Source of the DNA: Acinetobacter sp. CFCC 10889
GTDB lineage: Bacteria > Pseudomonadota > Gammaproteobacteria > Pseudomonadales > Moraxellaceae
Direction: 5' to 3'
Length of the DNA: 64,000 nucleotides
Assembly: GCF_003268395.1 (NCBI RefSeq)
Contig: NZ_LQXQ01000013.1
Location: 1-64,000 of the forward strand
Shown here: positions 49,098 through 61,800 of the stretch, in pieces
Layout of the letters: each line of letters starts with the position of its first letter
Position numbering within the stretch: position 1 is the stretch's first letter
Program-made: the position numbers and the translations under genes
The notes under the pieces: generated by a model
What the model saw: only the letters and a program-made list of their open reading frames with translations
Told to the model about the DNA's origin: nothing
The model's database searches: none

Positions 49098-49121
49098 AAA
49101 AGAGCGCCTAAGCGCTCTTTT
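49096..49121 (+). terminator. Terminator of the endonuclease gene
   Basis: AAGAGCGC and GCGCTCTT form a stem with a CTAA loop, followed by TTTC. It begins at the last codon of the endonuclease gene. Confidence 0.8.
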
Positions 49122-49201
49122 CATTTAAATGATTTCAATCACTGCCGAAAGCATCTTGAAATACTGCACTGCCGCGAGCGTAGCTCTTGGCATAATTTAG
49201 G

Positions 49202-49220
49202 CAAGAAGTTTCACTTCTTG
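49202..49220. repeat. Short perfect hairpin before the guaA stop
   Basis: CAAGAAGT and ACTTCTTG form an 8-pair stem with a TTC loop, 12 bases past guaA on the minus strand. No T-run follows, so it may be a weak terminator or an mRNA end-stabiliser. Confidence 0.5.
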
Positions 49221-49231
49221 AAATCCCTAAA

Positions 49232-50800
49232 TTACTCCCATTCAATCGTAGCAGGTGGCTTAGATGACACGTCATAAACAACACGAGAAACATCAGCGAT
49301 TTCATTCATGATACGAGTCGAAATTTTATCAACAAGATCATAAGGAAGATGCGCAAAACGAGCCGTCATAAAGTCAACCGTTTCAACCGCACGAAGTGCA
49401 ATCACCCATGCATAACGACGACCATCACCCACTACACCCACTGATTTCACTGGTTGGAATACAGCAAATGCTTGCGCAGTTTTATCATACCAACCGCTTG
49501 CACGAAGCTCTTGCATAAAGATGTCATCAGCAAGACGAAGAATATCTGCATATTCTTTTTTCACTTCACCAAGAATACGAACACCTAAACCTGGACCAGG
49601 GAACGGATGACGGTAAAGCATTTCGTGCGGTAAACCTAAAGTTGTACCTAAACGACGAACTTCATCTTTAAACAAATCACGGATTGGCTCAACCAATTCA
49701 AACGCTAAATCTTCTGGTAAGCCACCCACATTGTGGTGTGATTTAATCACATGCGCTTTACCATTTTTAGTCGCAGCAGATTCGATCACGTCAGGATAAA
49801 TCGTACCTTGTGCAAGGAAGTTTACACCATCAAGCTTACGTGCTTCTTCAGCAAAAACTTCGATGAATTCACGACCAATGATTTTACGTTTTTTCTCAGG
49901 ATCAACTTCACCTGCAAGTGCAGACAAGAAACGCTCTTCAGCATCAGCACGAATCACACGGATACCCATGTTTTTTGCAAACATGTCCATCACTTGCTCG
50001 CCTTCGTTCAAACGAAGTAAGCCATTATCTACAAATACACAGGTCAATTGATCGCCAATCGCTTTATGTAAAAGCGCAGCAACTACAGATGAATCCACAC
50101 CACCAGACAGACCTAAAAGAACTTTTTGATCGCCAATTTGCTCACGTAATTGTTCAACACGTAAGTCGATGATGTTTTCAGAATTCCAAAGGTTACGACA
50201 ACCACAGATGCCATGCACGAAGTTCGACAGAATTTCTGCACCTTTTGCAGTGTGTGTCACTTCAGGATGGAACTGGATACCATAGAAACGACGAGTTTCA
50301 TCGGACACCATCGCAAATGGACAGCTTGGCGTGCTTGCAGTCACTTGGAATCCTTCAGGAATCGCAGTCACTTTGTCACCGTGGCTCATCCACACTTTCA
50401 GTTGGTTCGCTGTATCTTCAAGATCACCGATTAATTTATCACGAACTTGAATATCTACTTCTGCATAACCAAATTCATGCACATCACCTGGCTCAACTTT
50501 ACCACCAAGTTGTTGCGACATGGTTTGTAGACCATAGCAAATACCGAGTACAGGCACACCTAAGTTGAATACAACTTCTGGTGCACGAGGACTACCCGCT
50601 TCATAAACACTTTCTGGACCACCTGAAAGGATGATCCCGTTTGGGTTAAATGCACGAATGTCTTCTTCAGACATATCAAATGCGTACATTTCTGAATAAA
50701 CACCAGCTTCACGTACACGACGTGCAATCAACTGGCTATATTGAGAACCGAAATCCAAGATGAGGATACGATCTTCAGTAATTTGGGTATTGGTCGTCAT
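49232..50800 (-). CDS. guaA: GMP synthase (glutamine-hydrolysing)
   Basis: GuaA converts XMP to GMP using glutamine and ATP. The 522 residues have a class I glutaminase domain (catalytic Cys in [12 protein letters not shown], with the His-Glu pair in QFHPEVTHT), the PP-loop [17 protein letters not shown] of the ATP pyrophosphatase domain, and the C-terminal dimer domain ending [12 protein letters not shown] 50800 gives [20 protein letters not shown]; an open frame continues to 50809. Confidence 0.96.
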   Translation of the reverse strand: MTTNTQITEDRILILDFGSQYSQLIARRVREAGVYSEMYAFDMSEEDIRAFNPNGIILSGGPESVYEAGSPRAPEVVFNLGVPVLGICYGLQTMSQQLGGKVEPGDVHEFGYAEVDIQVRDKLIGDLEDTANQLKVWMSHGDKVTAIPEGFQVTASTPSCPFAMVSDETRRFYGIQFHPEVTHTAKGAEILSNFVHGICGCRNLWNSENIIDLRVEQLREQIGDQKVLLGLSGGVDSSVVAALLHKAIGDQLTCVFVDNGLLRLNEGEQVMDMFAKNMGIRVIRADAEERFLSALAGEVDPEKKRKIIGREFIEVFAEEARKLDGVNFLAQGTIYPDVIESAATKNGKAHVIKSHHNVGGLPEDLAFELVEPIRDLFKDEVRRLGTTLGLPHEMLYRHPFPGPGLGVRILGEVKKEYADILRLADDIFMQELRASGWYDKTAQAFAVFQPVKSVGVVGDGRRYAWVIALRAVETVDFMTARFAHLPYDLVDKISTRIMNEIADVSRVVYDVSSKPPATIEWE

Positions 50801-51160
50801 GGTATACAACTATGTAGGCAACGAATATAAGCGCCACATTCTAACATTTTTCTTAGCCTAACGCATACCATTGCAGAAAATTTAGGTCTCTTTTGATAAA
50901 GGCAATATCTATCATAAAAAGTTGAGATATTAAAATTTCTATAAAAATATTTTTTAATTATATACCAATAGATCATTTTTAATTTTCTGCTAAATATTGA
51001 TTAGCATATAAAAAAACTGAAACTTCATATGCTAATTTTTATAAAATATTTTCCTTTAAAATAAATACAACAATATTTATATTTTAAAACATAATGATAC
51101 TTTTAAAACTAAGCCATGATTTAAAAATTTTTAAAGGCTTATTATATTTATTCATTTTAT
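50801..51160. other. AT-rich intergenic stretch
   Basis: About 360 very AT-rich bases between guaA and the PstS-like gene, with the guaA promoter presumably at the left end. I see no gene, repeat family or clear regulatory site. Confidence 0.4.
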
Positions 51161-51192
51161 AAAAAAGCACACTCTGACGAGTATGCTTTTTT
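51161..51192 (-). terminator. Terminator of the PstS-like gene
   Basis: AAAAAAGCA-C-ACTC pairs with GAGT-A-TGCTTTTTT around a TGAC loop, with one mismatch, 15 bases past the stop. Confidence 0.8.
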
Positions 51193-51206
51193 ATAAATAA
51201 TAGAGC

Positions 51207-52388
51207 TTAGTTAACGATCTGATTAATCGCAGTAGTTACTTTAGTTGTTACTGGTAAAGCACTAAAACCCTTTTTAGCATTTGTAGATAATAAGCTAAAT
51301 TTAGTAGATGGCGAATTTATCAGTCTTTTCAGTGCCGCTACTTTTGCAGCATCACCATTGTTATTGGTATAGGTTAATAAATACGAAATTGCTACGATTG
51401 GATAACCGCCTGCTGGGTTTGCGTAAGCTGAAGGATTTACCAAGGTTACAGAAGCAGGAGTACCTGTCAACGTTACCACTTTCGCAGAACCATCTGGATT
51501 ATTCGTTGCGCCATCAATTGCACCACCCACAACAATATTTGCATCTGTGACAAATGTCGTTGTCGGTGTTGTTGGTAATAAACTGTTAATTTGAGCGATT
51601 TTGGTTCCAGTTGTTGCATACGCATTTGCAGCTTCAGCATACCCAATCGCACCAGCCGTTGCATTTACAACTGTAATCAAATCTTGGTTACTTTTAATAT
51701 CTGTACCATCTGCTTTTTTAGTCGTACTCGGTGTTGTCACACCTGCGGTATAAACCTCTTTCACCAAGATATTTTTGCTTGGGAATTGAGATAAATTGGT
51801 TTGAATCACTTTATTTAAATGGTTGAGAAAGCTAAATGTCGTACCACTACCTGAAGTACGTCCAACCAATTTGATCGCTAAATTAGGTCCACCTACTTGG
51901 TTCCAGTTGGTAATTAAACCTGTAAAAATCTTTGCAAGTTGAACAGAAGTTAGATTAATCGTTGCAGTACTTGCTCCAATGTTATAAACCACAGCAACAG
52001 AACCTGCAATTGCAGGAACTTGAACGGGTTTAACATGTGCAGTACCACCTGCTCCTGCTAAAAAGTCAGCATAGTTCTGTTGAGTAAATGGTGAATCTGT
52101 ACCTGCAAATTGCTTGGTATTTGCAATAATTGAGGATTTTCCTGCACCACTTCCTGTTCCAGCATACGTCGCTTGATGAGCTGCATTTGCTGGATCCGCA
52201 TTATATTGACCAAAAATTGAATCTGCAATGGGTGCAGGAGGGGTAGCTGTAGCATTCACATTTCCTGTATAAGCACGTTCAGGAAGACTTGCACCTTCAC
52301 CATTAAACACAGCAGCTTGAGCAGAAGCAGATACACCAACTGCAAATGCAATCGCATTTACAGAAGCAAATAATTTATTCATTTTCAT
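51207..52388 (-). CDS. Secreted PstS-like substrate-binding protein
   Basis: About 393 residues with a signal peptide (MKMNKLFASVNAIAFAVGVS, cleavage near SAQA). The fold is that of phosphate-binding PstS: GEGASLPERAYTG at the start, GSGAGKSSII, AGTDSPFTQQNYA, and the phosphate loop SGSGTTFSFLNHL. Several usual ligands differ: the N-terminal Thr-Phe is Ser-Leu, and the Arg-Ser-Asp before the loop is Arg-Thr-Ser. The mature part is rich in Ala, Thr, Asn and Gly. No pstCAB or phoU lies nearby. ATG 52388 has GGAG 8 bases ahead. It may bind another ligand or act outside the cell. Confidence 0.75.
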   Translation of the reverse strand: MKMNKLFASVNAIAFAVGVSASAQAAVFNGEGASLPERAYTGNVNATATPPAPIADSIFGQYNADPANAAHQATYAGTGSGAGKSSIIANTKQFAGTDSPFTQQNYADFLAGAGGTAHVKPVQVPAIAGSVAVVYNIGASTATINLTSVQLAKIFTGLITNWNQVGGPNLAIKLVGRTSGSGTTFSFLNHLNKVIQTNLSQFPSKNILVKEVYTAGVTTPSTTKKADGTDIKSNQDLITVVNATAGAIGYAEAANAYATTGTKIAQINSLLPTTPTTTFVTDANIVVGGAIDGATNNPDGSAKVVTLTGTPASVTLVNPSAYANPAGGYPIVAISYLLTYTNNNGDAAKVAALKRLINSPSTKFSLLSTNAKKGFSALPVTTKVTTAINQIVN

Positions 52389-52793
52389 TACAATTACTCC
52401 ATTACATGTAGGGATGTTATTTATTGTGACCATGACGCATTGTTATTAAAAACATGTCATTTCTTAGACTTTTTATTTTGAGTCAGCAGCGATGACATAA
52501 ACCAAAATAAGGATGAATTATGAATAAAAAGTTAAAAATCACTTAAGTTATTATATTAATATTCACTAAAATTATTATTTTTACTGTTATAAAACAATAA
52601 ACTTAAATCCTAAAATCAAGATATTTAAAATAAAATAAGCATTAACAAACATGTAACTAAAACATTATATTTACATATTTTTACACAAAATAAAAAATAA
52701 AATGACTTTAAAAAAACAATTATAAAGTTATCATTTTTTATGATGAATTTTATAAATTAAAGTATTTTTAATTTATTTTTATTACCCAAAAAA
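52389..52793. other. AT-rich intergenic region upstream of the PstS-like gene
   Basis: About 405 bases of extremely AT-rich DNA, with many A and T runs, between the adhesin terminator and the PstS-like start. Nothing coding is seen. Such DNA is typical of horizontally acquired or silenced loci. Confidence 0.5.
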
Positions 52794-52823
52794 AAGCAGG
52801 ATTATATGAAATATAATCTGCTT
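52794..52823 (-). terminator. Terminator of the adhesin gene
   Basis: On the minus strand AAGCAGATTATAT pairs with ATATAATCCTGCTT (one bulged base) around a three-base loop and is followed by a run of T residues. Confidence 0.8.
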
Positions 52824-52840
52824 AGATTATCTAAAATCAA

Positions 52841-55800
52841 TCAAAACTTATTTTGATTATTTTTATTACACTGCGATTTACCATGTTCATCTACAGAACA
52901 GTCATTTTGTGCTTTGCCACCAAAACCAACGATCTCAACATTGATCATGGTATCTGCATTATGTGTATTTGATTTATTTCCAAGTGCACTGCTTTGTTGT
53001 GCCGCAGCCGCTGCTGCATTACTTGCAGCAGACAGCGCTCCTGTGTCCACGGTTGCAGCAACAGGTACACCGACACTTTCACCTTGTACTTGGATGTTAT
53101 CGGCATTAGCAACTTGTTGTGCAGCTACATAAATGTTCCCCCCACACGAATCCCTGCATCCCCTGCATCGACCGTACCACGTGGTGCAACCAAGAACGTA
53201 TCGCCTGCTTCTTCATTTGGTTGTGTTTGCAATGCTGCGATCCCTGCTCCTGACACCCCACTGATTGGATTCAGCGTACAGTAATGGTCAACATTACAGA
53301 CATAGTTTGCTTGTGCCAGTTCACTGGTAGTTTTTGCGCCTTTTCCTGCATTGATGTCTCCATTGGAACTCCAGATCATCATATCACCGCCCTGTAAAGC
53401 GAAAATTCGGCTTTGTGCAAGAAGCACACTACGGTCAGAGAAGATATTCACATCGCCTTTACCCGCAGCGATGATACCTGATGCACTTGGTTTATCTGCA
53501 GGTGGTGCGGCGATACTACCAACCAATAATTCACCGCCCGGTGCAGATATCGTAATATTTCCACCTTGTTGGGTTTGTAAGGTGGTATTACGCATATCTA
53601 AATTACCAGTATTCACGGTTTCCGTTGCACCAGATGCGCCACCAGATAAGTTGTTTTTGGTATAACCTAACTCAGCAGGATATAAGGTATTGATGGCTTC
53701 ATAACCACGTGCATATTTTTGGAAGTTATCACTTTTTGGATCGTTATAGTCTTTGGCGGTGGTGGTCAGTATTTTATTAAAGACTTGATCAACGAAGAGT
53801 TGCTTACGCTCCAAACTCAGTTTTTGGAAATCTGTCCATGCTTGTTCTTTACTCAGTGGTTTTAACACACGGTCTTTAACTAAACCTGTATTGAGCTGCT
53901 GACCATTTTCATATTCTTGCATAAACTTAACTAAGTCTTCACTAAAATTGGGTAGCTCTGTCGTTGTTGCAGTTGGTGCGATATATTTATCGATAAAGGC
54001 TTGGGTTTTGATACCAGGTGCAATACCAAATTTGATGTTCAGATTCGCACCTTCCGTGGATAGGGCATGGTTATCACGGTTGCCTATAGTCAGTATGCCA
54101 AAATCGCTATTGCTATTATCACCACCTATTTCTTTATTTGCAGAAACAGGATTTGTTAAAGGTCCTATGTCTTGACCAGCGATCACCTCTAAAGTACCGA
54201 CACCCCCTAATATGATCACAGGCAAATTACTACTCGTCCAAGCCAAAGGTGTATTCACTATACTTTGCCCAGCGACGATCCTTGTAGTATCGGATTGATG
54301 TAAATTTTGACCATAAAAAACTAAATTCTGAATATCTTTTCCTGCATAGATCTGCGCAAGCTTAGGAAGCTGTAGTTTTAATCTTTGCGTCCAAGTGCCT
54401 GTATTGGCTTTTTCAACACCATTGATGATACTGCCATTTAAGCTGTAGATACGTGCAGGCATTTTATCGAGTGCATGTAAAGTCGAACCAGCACTTATGT
54501 TTGAACTCGAAGAATTTTCAGGGAATTTACTAATAGCATCATGATTTCGATTCACTTGTTGCAAAGGTGAAGGTAATACATCATCGCCGATGTTATCTAC
54601 AACAAAATCACTCATTCGCAATTGATCATTTCTATTTAATGAGTCTATAAAACGGATATCTTTTTCTGCAATTAGTTGCAAGTTACCATTTTGTGATGGA
54701 AATAGAATACCTCCACTATTCAACTGAGTACTTCCTGCTAATGCAATAAAATTTAGATTTGCGGGTAAAACATCATCCCCAGCAAATGAAACATAGTTAG
54801 TTGTAGTTGCGCCGTAAAATGGAGAAGTTTTTGATAGCGTGTTAAACTGAATATCGCCAGCAATGGAATTTAAATTGACAGTTGAACGTGTACTGTAGGG
54901 TTGAAGATCTATCGTACTAAACCCATTAAAGAAAGGTTGTGCACTGTCCTGATTACCAAAACCAAATAAATATGATGGATTAAATACATGTGCTATATCT
55001 ATATCTTGTTTAGCAGTGATATTGAGTTTTGCATCTTGTAAAGCCAACACAGTGGATGCTTTATTATTTCCCGTTAACAGATCACTACTTTTAATTGCAC
55101 CACCAACATTGATATTTCCTAAGCCTTTGGAAACAAAATATTGTCCACTTAAAAGATCTCGCCCGACATTGAGATTTAGATCTCCGCCACCCAAAACCGC
55201 ATAATTTTTACGATCAGGAGCCGTAAAATGCCACGTGGTAGGTAGAGAAACTGATAATTCTTGGATATCTCGTCCTGCTGAGATATCTACATCACCACCA
55301 ACACTCATGATGCCTTGGGCAAAGTTGGCAAAATTAATTGAACTACTATTGGCGATTTTCACATTTTTATCTGTTTCTTGATATGGATTCCCTGTCTGCA
55401 TCCATTCCCACCAATGTTGTGCTAATGACCGATCCAGTTCGCCAGATACTCGACCATCCTGATCTTTATAATGCTCGTTCCCCATTATATCTTGTCCGAC
55501 AGCGATATGAATATCTCCAGCAGTTTCAGGGTTTACAGCACTTGTGACAACAATATTTTGATAATCTATATAATTTGAATTATATGTTCGAATATTTGCA
55601 GAATAAGTCTGTGCCACCCCTTGTTTAGGTTGTCCTGCTGTGTATATGACTCCTGGCGCAACGTCATCATTTAAGTTTAAGTTTTGAGTTGCATTAATGT
55701 CGATCTGCCCTGTACCTGTGCGTAGTACTGTTGGAGACATAATTTTCCGATCTTTTGCTGCATATTCATACTCAGTATGTCCTTGAAGCTGAACATCACC

Positions 55801-58800
55801 ATCTTTATGTAGTGTTTGTACATTGGTTGGTGAGCTTGAATTAAAATCTCGCCCTGCGCTAATACGATATGAACTGCTTGCACCTCCCAACAGATTTGCC
55901 GCTTGCATTGGCAAAGGATTATCTGCTGTGCTTATAGGTGAAGGGGTATTATTCAAATTTGGTTTGATTTCTGACAACTGAGTTGGGGGTGGGGCTAACA
56001 TCTCCACTTGGATTGGCATAAATGTTGAGTTGTATAATGTTTTTATTTCATTAATATATTTTTTCCAACTGATTAAATATGCAGGATAATCAGCTAAATC
56101 GGTAGGAACTGTGGGTGCGACAATTCCAGACTCAGCATCAGCTTTACCATTTGGATTATATTGAGATTTAATCTGTACATAAAGTGAGGCTGTAGTGATC
56201 GGATCAACTGCCAATACATCTAAATAGTCTTGGTATACACCATAATATTGCGCTACGACATAAGGATTTTGATCTTTGAAGAGTTCATATGCTTTGTGTA
56301 ACTCTATTTCATAAGTTCCACCAGCATTAATTTTTGCTTGTTCAATATTACTTAGAGTTTTATTGAATTTAATTTTAGCCTCATTAAATGTTGAATTTTT
56401 GATATTTGAACGACTTAAATTCTCAAACTGGAAAAAACCATCCGAAATACTGGCATTGAGATTGACATCATTTTCTGCATTTAGGTTGAGTGTCGGTGCT
56501 TGGTCTTTATAACGATAATCTAGTTTGGTGACTTCTCCACGATGGCTTTTCCCTGCTGCTAAGTTCCAAGGGGTAGCTACCGTGATATCACCGTAATTGA
56601 TGTTTTTATCAGGGTTATTTAACTCAATCTCAGGACGTACACTCAGGTTTTTAACTCCACTTAAACGTGACTCAAAAGCAAATTTTGGCTTTTGTACAAA
56701 GCCCATCAGTGTGCCTGCTTGTGCTTGGTTTGCATCACCATCCACATAGCCATAAAAACTTTGATGGTCTTTGTTGGCAGCATCAGGAACAAAAGTATAT
56801 TTAGTTAAGTATTCATCGATTTGTTCATCTGTTAATCCTGCATTGCTTCCAACTGTTTCACCTTTTTGGTCAATAAATGTTCCTGCAACCAATTTTCCAT
56901 GACGGTCATACCAACCTGCTGGGTCAATGATGCCATCAAAATGTTTGCTCGCATCTGTATTTTTATCCGTAGTACTCCACACCGCATAGGCATTGACAGC
57001 GACATCACGTGCGCCTTTGATCTGTGCTTTCGGTGCAATGTTGACTGCAATATCACCATTGCTCAGTAGTGGCGCACGAATATTGACTGTGCCATCTGAA
57101 AGTCCTCGATCAGTTCCACCCGATACATCTATAACGGCATTTTGTCCAATCTGAATCCGTCCAGAATCTGCCGCATCGACATTCTGATAACCATAGTCTT
57201 TATTTAGAGTGCCATTAGGTTTGCCAATGGTATTTAAGTTGACTGTACCACCACGTTTTTGTTTGTCTGTCGTAGAAACTAAAAGTTGACCATTGACATT
57301 GATAGCACTTTTAGCACTTAGCGTAATGGTTCCGCCTGCTTGTCCTTGTGTTTTACTGCTGGCATCAATGACGCCGTCAATATTCACATTGCCATGATTT
57401 AGTTCCAAACCTTTGGCACTGTTTCCTTGCCCACCATCTGCTGTGAGTTTAATTTCTTGCGCAACCAATTTCTGATCTTTTGTAAGGTTTAGATTGCCTT
57501 GATGTGTGGTGATATCAATTGATCGATTTATCCCACTACTTGCCATCTGTTGTGCTAATTGGTTGAGATCTACGGCTTGACCACTGTCAAAGCGCAATGA
57601 ACTGCCTTTACCTTTTGCAGCATTTCCTTTTAGTGTTCCCAATAACTGGATCGCTTTGCCTGCAACTGTACTCAGTTGCCCTGCATCTCCGCCATTTTTA
57701 TGTGCTGAAAAATCCAGTGTTGCACCATTTGCAACATTTAAATAGCCTTGATCTGCTTGTAAATTGATTGCACCTGCAGGTGCATAAGCATCGAGATCAA
57801 AGAATTTTTTCTCTATACCCGAAACATCAAGTACTGCATCTTTATTTAGTTTTAAATCGCCTTTTGTAGCATTCAAATCAATCTGACCACTGTTAGCACG
57901 TATTTTTAAGTTACTGTTAATACTGCTACCCGTCAGCACAACCTTACCACCCAATGGTTGCAGTGCTTCAACTTCTTTAGTAATCGCACCTTGAGTTTGT
58001 AAATTCAATGTCCCAGTTGTTTTTACAGTATTATCAGCCCCTTGATTTGCGATCAATACTGGTGTTTTCAGTGTAGTATTCGTTTTCCCTAAATCAAACT
58101 GACCTCGCCCTACCATATCCATATTTTCTTTGGCACTTGCATTTACTGTGCTAAAGCCTTTTAAGTTTTTATCGCCTTGTCCAAAGGTGATGTGTCGTGC
58201 ATTCAGATTTAGACTGTTTTTATTGTCTGTCGTATTGATTTGATCTAAGCGTGTGCCATTTAAGTTATTTTCTAGTGTTAAATGATCTGCACTGATATTG
58301 ACCGAACCTTGATCGGCTTTAAAAGTACCTGCACTGAGATTCAATGCTTTATTGACTTTTAAGTTGACATTACCTAAGAAGTCCAACGTACTGTAACTGC
58401 TGAGAATTAACTGGTTAGATTTTGCAAATTGCTCTAAACTTGTTTGACCGATGACCAATCCGTCATAGTCTTTTGCCTTTGATGGATCATTGGTAATTGC
58501 CACTTTGCCACTGTTCAATGCAATACTTTCACCTGCCAATTGCGCTGTAGCATCCATTTTTGAATAGCGTGAGGTATCAATTGTCAGGGACTTCCCACCA
58601 TGAATACTTGCACCCGCATCAATATTGAGCTGACCTTGTGCAGTACTTTGCCCAAGTTCATCCTGTGGCAGCGCATGTCTATTGACTGTGGTATAACCTG
58701 CATTCGACACACGTAGCATCGAACCATCACCACTGATTGCAGCTGTATTTTCTGTCGCTTTTTCACCAAAGATCAGGGGTTTTGCATTACTGGCTGCCAG

Positions 58801-61800
58801 CTCTCCTTTGGCATTAATCACACTCCCCGAATTAATTTGTATTCCCTTTTGCTGCAAAGTTGTGTTTATATCAGGACGGCTCACCAAAATAATTTCTGGT
58901 GCTTCTAAGGCTGTATTCTTGTCATTTTGTACCACGATACTGCTTGCCAAAGTATCAACTTGCGTGCCCTCTTTCACTTGTTTGCGTGTACCGCCAAGCA
59001 TCAAACTACCCGCATTGAGATCATTAAGTTCTTTTGTTGTGATTTGTAAATGTTGATCTAGTGCTTTGGTTTTACTATTTCCAACGATCTGTATTGCTTC
59101 AGATGCAATATCCACACGTGCTTTAGAACCATCTTTGCCCGCAGCCGTATTTAACTTCGCACCTAAATCTAATGACTGAGTCGCAGCAAGCACCAATTGC
59201 CCAGCATCACGCATAAGCAAAGGTGATGGTGTACCTGCTTGTTTGGCTTGTGCTGCAAAGAACTGGTCTGCATGAGTTGTGATATATTCTGAATACTGCC
59301 CCCACACTGGACGAGACTGGATCTCAAAAGTTGAACTCACAGCATCACGTGCGCCTGTCAGCCCATCAACCCAATACCCTGCCATCACTTGAGTTCCATC
59401 TGCTAAAGTGACATTTTGTTTCTTCACACTCCCACGTACAGAATTTGCCACTACACGATATGCACCAGGTAGAGTTGCATACTTTGCAGGTAGTAATGTG
59501 TAGTTTCCTGCGGGTAAATCTTTACTTCCAGTTAAATAAATCTGCTGTCCTGCTTCAATCGCTGCTTGCCCCATTGCAAAGTGTGGATCATAGGCTGCAA
59601 TGGGTGATTGATAACTCGGAATAATCGCATACACCCCACGTTCATCAGGATATAAAGGCACATCCGTAGCGATTTTTTTACCTTCAGCATCATTAACATA
59701 TTTAATATTATTTTGACTGAGTAAATCACGTGATCCACCTGTACCAGAAATCCACTCAATCGCTTGTAATTCACCACCGCCTGATAAATCAATTTGTGCA
59801 CCTTTTTGTAAATTAACAGCTTCGGCACTCAATGAGATCTTTTTCTCTGGAGGTAAAGGGAGATTACCTAATTCTACGCTGTTGGCATTTTCAACTACAG
59901 TAGCATACTGCCATGTACGACCATCTTCAGTTTGCCCATATGGGACGATTCGACCTTGATCACCCAAAGATACTGAGCTGATACTATTTGGCAAAATATT
60001 CAATTTACTGGTTTTGGTTAATGGTAATTGTTGAAACTCTACTTTTATCGCTGCATCATCAGGATTGTTCACCCCAAGTATGAGTTGTCCTGCTGGCGCA
60101 CGTAACACACCGCCTTGCTCTATATAATTGGCATCAATCAACAGTTTTCCACCTGCTGAAAGAGGGAGAGGAACTTTATTGCCATTGCCTTTAATCGTAA
60201 TCTTGGTATTGATCAATTTGCCCTGTTCATCAACAGCTTGTTCTGAACTGTCGACATTGGCATTGGCAAGTAGTACAAAACTATTGCCACTTGCTGGATA
60301 TATTTGTGCAGCTGTAAAATTAAGATTTGCAGGTGTATACAAACTTCCTGTCAGTGATTTTGCTGCGGTAAATAATGAACCATTTAAACGAATATCCATT
60401 TGGCTATTAAAGTTTGCATCTTTAAATCGAGCCAAACCTAGATGACCCTCTAAGTCAATATATTTAGCATTGACATTGAATATACTATTTCCTCGTGCTG
60501 CAATTGGTTTTACAGCTTCTAGCTGAGAAGTTTGCGTACCTTTTAAATTAATATAAGCAGCTTTCAAATTAACTTTACTATTTCCTGAGTCATTAAAACC
60601 TGTAGATAATTCACTCGGATTTACAAGCTGATTTTTTATTTTATCTTGGCGAGCAACAGCAATTATTTTTGGTGTATTTAAAACAATACTGCCTTTCACA
60701 TCGAGATTGACATTGCCATCAAAGTAAATAGGCGTATAAATCGGAGCTGAACCCATTTCAAATATTTGATCAAATTTAGGGTCAGCATTGATATTTAAAT
60801 AATCAATACCTGAATCTTTTAAACGATCTGCTGCAAAATATAAAGTATTTTCGGGAGCAGTGGGTGTTTGCCCACTTTCACGTATACCTGCGAGTTTTGC
60901 AAACTCTCCACTTTGACTCAGAACCACGGATTTAGGGCTTTTTGGTTGTGAATATTCATCCAAGCTATTTAGTGCCATAATATTCAATTGACCGCCTTTG
61001 GCTTTTTCTCCCCCTGCTTGTGCGATCAATTTTCCATCAAAATATAAGCCCTTATGTGCTGCAAGCGTAATACTTCCCGCGTCACTCCATACTTCTGTTG
61101 GTTGAATATGATTGACACCTTTCGTATCTTGTAGCAAGTCATAATGATCATGTGTGCCAGAAACATTGATTTGAGCTGTAGGACTAGCGGCGATATAACC
61201 AGAATCGGTAGAGATCACAACATCTCCACCTGCTAAAATTTTACCTGTCCGTGGTTGCTTCATTACACCATTGATATTTTGTGGCTTTGCAAGCGGATTT
61301 AGGACACTTATTCCTGAAACATCTAATAAACTCTCTTTTCCTAACCAAATCGCTTGATCAGGTGCTTGAAAAGAATTTTGAGTATCATCATGACCCAATA
61401 ATCCACTGTAACCATTTTTTTGGGTATCTGATAATAATTTAATAGTTCCACCGGGTGCTTTGATTTTCCCTTCTATCGCAATTTGATCTGTTGACACAAG
61501 TTCAATCTGAGCATTTGCATCAGCAAAAATTTCACTGCCTTTATTTAGCATCACCGCCGAACTGAGCTGCTTTTGTTCAAAGTCATAATATTTTACACGA
61601 CCATTACCTGCATTTAATAAACCTGCTACTAACTTTAAGTTTGTTGGCAGGCGGTGATAATCATCCAGATAGCCCTGTTGTGTAAATGATGGGGAGGATA
61701 TCTTTGTTCCAGTTTTCGCTTCCAATAAATTATTTATATTTGGGATATATGTTTTTTGTTTAAGTTGTATTTTAGAGTCCGCACTCAAAGTTGTATCGTA

